Assembly: GCA_002450895.1 (NCBI GenBank)
Contig: DKAR01000229.1
Location: 7,461-15,527, forward strand
Length of the DNA: 8,067 nucleotides
Reading direction: 5' to 3'
Source: Proteobacteria bacterium UBA6921
Lineage (GTDB): Bacteria > Pseudomonadota > Gammaproteobacteria > SG8-11
This document shows, piece after piece, positions 6,651 through 8,067 of the stretch. The notes under the pieces are model-generated. The model did not search any database, was not told where the DNA came from, and saw only the letters and a list, made by a program, of their open reading frames with translations. Made by a program: the position numbers and the translations under genes. How positions within the stretch are numbered: the stretch's first letter is position 1; the number at the start of each line of letters is the position of its first letter.

Positions 6651-8067
6651 TTACGCTGGTGTTGTGACCGGATTCAGCCAGCGCTCGATGGCTTCGCTCA
6701 ACTGTTCCTGGCGAAACGGTTTGGAAAGATGGTCATCCATGCCTGCATCAAGGCAGCGCTCGCGGTCGCCTTCCAGCGCGTTCGCTGTCAGCGCGACAAT
6801 CGCCACGCGCTTGCGCTGGGCGCTTTGCTCAAGGCGGCGTATTTCGCGCGTTGCCTCGAACCCGTCCATTTCCGGCATCTGGCAGTCCATCAGAATCAGG
6901 TCGTAGGCTTTCTTTTCCCATGCCTCGACGGCAGAACGCCCGTCGACCGCGATATCGGCGGAATATCCGAGCTTGGAGAGTCGCGTCAGCACAACATCGC
7001 GATTGATATCGTTGTCCTCTGCAAGCAGGATTCTCACATCCTTGCGTTCTTCATGCTGTTCCGACGCCTGGCGCGCGACGGGAGCCAGTTCTTCGACACC
7101 GCGGCCCATCACTTGCGCGACACATTCGAGCAACTCCCCGTGGCGCACCGGCTTCGTCAGATACGCCTGTACGCCCGTCTCGCGAGCCGCCTGCGCATCG
7201 CCTCGCAATCCGATCGACGTCAGGATCACCAGCCGCACCGATGCAAACTGTGGATCATTACGAATTTCGCGCGCGACCGCGAATCCGTCCATATCCGGCA
7301 TCATCATATCCAGGATCACCAGATCGTACGGCGCCCCCTCATTTGCAGCGGCATACATTTTCTTCAACGCGGCAGGTCCACCGTCGACGGCATCGTCGAT
7401 CACGCCCCACGGCAACAATTGATAGTGCAATACCTCGCGATTGGTCGCATTGTCGTCGACGATCAAGGCACGTACGCCCTGCAGGTCGTACCGCGGCTTG
7501 GTGTTGGGCTCGCCGATTCCCAATCCAAAACGGGCCGTAAACCAGAACGTCGATCCGGCACCCGGCAAACTGCGCACACCCATCTCGCCACCCATGAGTT
7601 CGGCAAGTTGGCGCGATATGGTCAGACCCAGACCCGTGCCTCCGAAGCGGCGCGTCGTTGAGCCGTCCTCTTGTGTAAACGCGTGAAAGATTCTTTCCTT
7701 GGCCTCCGGCGAGATTCCGATTCCGGTATCCCGAACCTCAATTCGAACCAGGCTTGAGTCCTCGCCGCATTTCTCAGCAAAGGCGCGGACTGCGATTTCG
7801 CCTCGCTCGGTGAACTTCAGCGCGTTTCCGACCAGGTTCGAGAGGATCTGTCGAATGCGACCGGAGTCCCCGCTGACGCGCGCAGGAATTTCCGTATCCA
7901 CCAGGCAGCTGATTTCGAGATTCTTTTTCAGCGCCGACTCGGCAAAAAGCTCGCAGACGTCTTCGACCACCTGGCGCAGATCAAAAGTAATCTGCTCCAG
8001 TTCGAGCTTGCCGGCCTCGATTTTCGAAAAATCGAGAATGTCATTGATGATGGTCAGCAGCGCATCG
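6651..8067 (-). CDS. hybrid sensor histidine kinase with two receiver domains, C-terminal part (cut by right window edge)
   Basis: The visible 471 residues begin inside the dimerisation domain, just after the phospho-accepting His, at DALLTIINDILDFSKIEAGK. The GTG at 7970 is internal and not the start. The ATPase domain (about 68-181) has an N box (NLVGNALKF), G1 (DTGIGI), F box (IFHAFTQ) and G2 (GGTGLGLTISRQL). Receiver 1 (about 199-320) has DD at 204-205, phospho-acceptor D253 in ILDMMMPDMDG, T283 and K305. Receiver 2 (about 343-464) has ED at 350-351, D394 in LMDCQMPEMDG and K449 in LSKPF. Both receivers look active. The protein ends about seven residues after receiver 2 without an HPt domain, so the phosphorelay must go through a separate HPt protein or back through the kinase. 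Sensor and membrane parts lie outside the window. It resembles BarA-type kinases in layout, but BarA has a C-terminal HPt. Being upstream of the cyclase suggests a shared signalling role, which is an inference. Confidence 0.95.
   Translation of the reverse strand, partial: DALLTIINDILDFSKIEAGKLELEQITFDLRQVVEDVCELFAESALKKNLEISCLVDTEIPARVSGDSGRIRQILSNLVGNALKFTERGEIAVRAFAEKCGEDSSLVRIEVRDTGIGISPEAKERIFHAFTQEDGSTTRRFGGTGLGLTISRQLAELMGGEMGVRSLPGAGSTFWFTARFGLGIGEPNTKPRYDLQGVRALIVDDNATNREVLHYQLLPWGVIDDAVDGGPAALKKMYAAANEGAPYDLVILDMMMPDMDGFAVAREIRNDPQFASVRLVILTSIGLRGDAQAARETGVQAYLTKPVRHGELLECVAQVMGRGVEELAPVARQASEQHEERKDVRILLAEDNDINRDVVLTRLSKLGYSADIAVDGRSAVEAWEKKAYDLILMDCQMPEMDGFEATREIRRLEQSAQRKRVAIVALTANALEGDRERCLDAGMDDHLSKPFRQEQLSEAIERWLNPVTTPA

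Noticed and set aside
6729..7661. A 310-codon plus-strand open frame opposite the two receiver domains.
   Set aside because: The opposite strand carries all receiver and ATPase motifs; this product looks like a shadow, rich in Arg and His with no motifs.
6651..7970. A separate kinase gene starting at the GTG at 7970.
   Set aside because: The same frame stays open to the right edge and encodes the conserved end of the dimerisation domain (IINDILDFSKIEAGK), so the gene begins outside the window.
1..8067. Search for insertion sequences, phage genes, CRISPR arrays, tRNA or rRNA genes.
   Set aside because: No terminal repeats, transposase or integrase motifs, regular repeat-spacer pattern or cloverleaf were seen by eye; the gaps between genes are all short.

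Overview
This window looks like chromosome of a free-living Gram-negative bacterium, most likely a gammaproteobacterium or a close betaproteobacterial relative. The basis is moderately high GC, an outer-membrane beta-barrel protein, a lipoprotein, a CHASE2-type cyclase, a BarA-like hybrid kinase and a DUF349-type HEAT protein. The assignment is an inference from gene families; there is no rRNA or other direct marker. Every gene I can support lies on the minus strand, so the window is read from right to left. I see no mobile element, tRNA, rRNA or CRISPR array, and no gene-free stretch above about 155 bases.

In transcription order: (1) 8067-6651 is the C-terminal part of a hybrid sensor histidine kinase (end of the dimerisation helix, ATPase domain, two receiver domains), cut by the right edge. 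(2) 6586-4415 is a complete CHASE2-domain class III nucleotide cyclase with an extracytoplasmic sensor domain and four membrane segments. (3) 4260-856 is a large exported protein with a FecR domain, a long TPR array and a C-terminal outer-membrane beta-barrel resembling TonB-dependent receptors but with no visible plug. (4) 775-365 is a small, cysteine-rich predicted lipoprotein that I do not recognise. (5) 258-1 is the N-terminal part of a HEAT-repeat protein of the DUF349 type, cut by the left edge; a strong hairpin separates it from the others.

Genes 1 to 4 are co-oriented with gaps of 64, 154 and 80 bases. The simplest reading is an envelope-sensing cluster: two inner-membrane-type signalling outputs (phosphorelay and cyclic nucleotide) next to an exported protein that could link outer membrane and periplasm, plus a small lipoprotein. 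CHASE2 cyclases and FecR-domain exported proteins are, as I recall, repeated neighbours in proteobacteria, so the pairing is not new, but ligand and function are, as far as I know, uncharacterised. The most interesting details are the FecR-TPR-plugless-barrel architecture, an apparent swap of the two substrate-selecting residues of the cyclase (Asp and Arg instead of Lys and Asp/Thr), and the lipoprotein with six cysteines beyond its lipidation cysteine.
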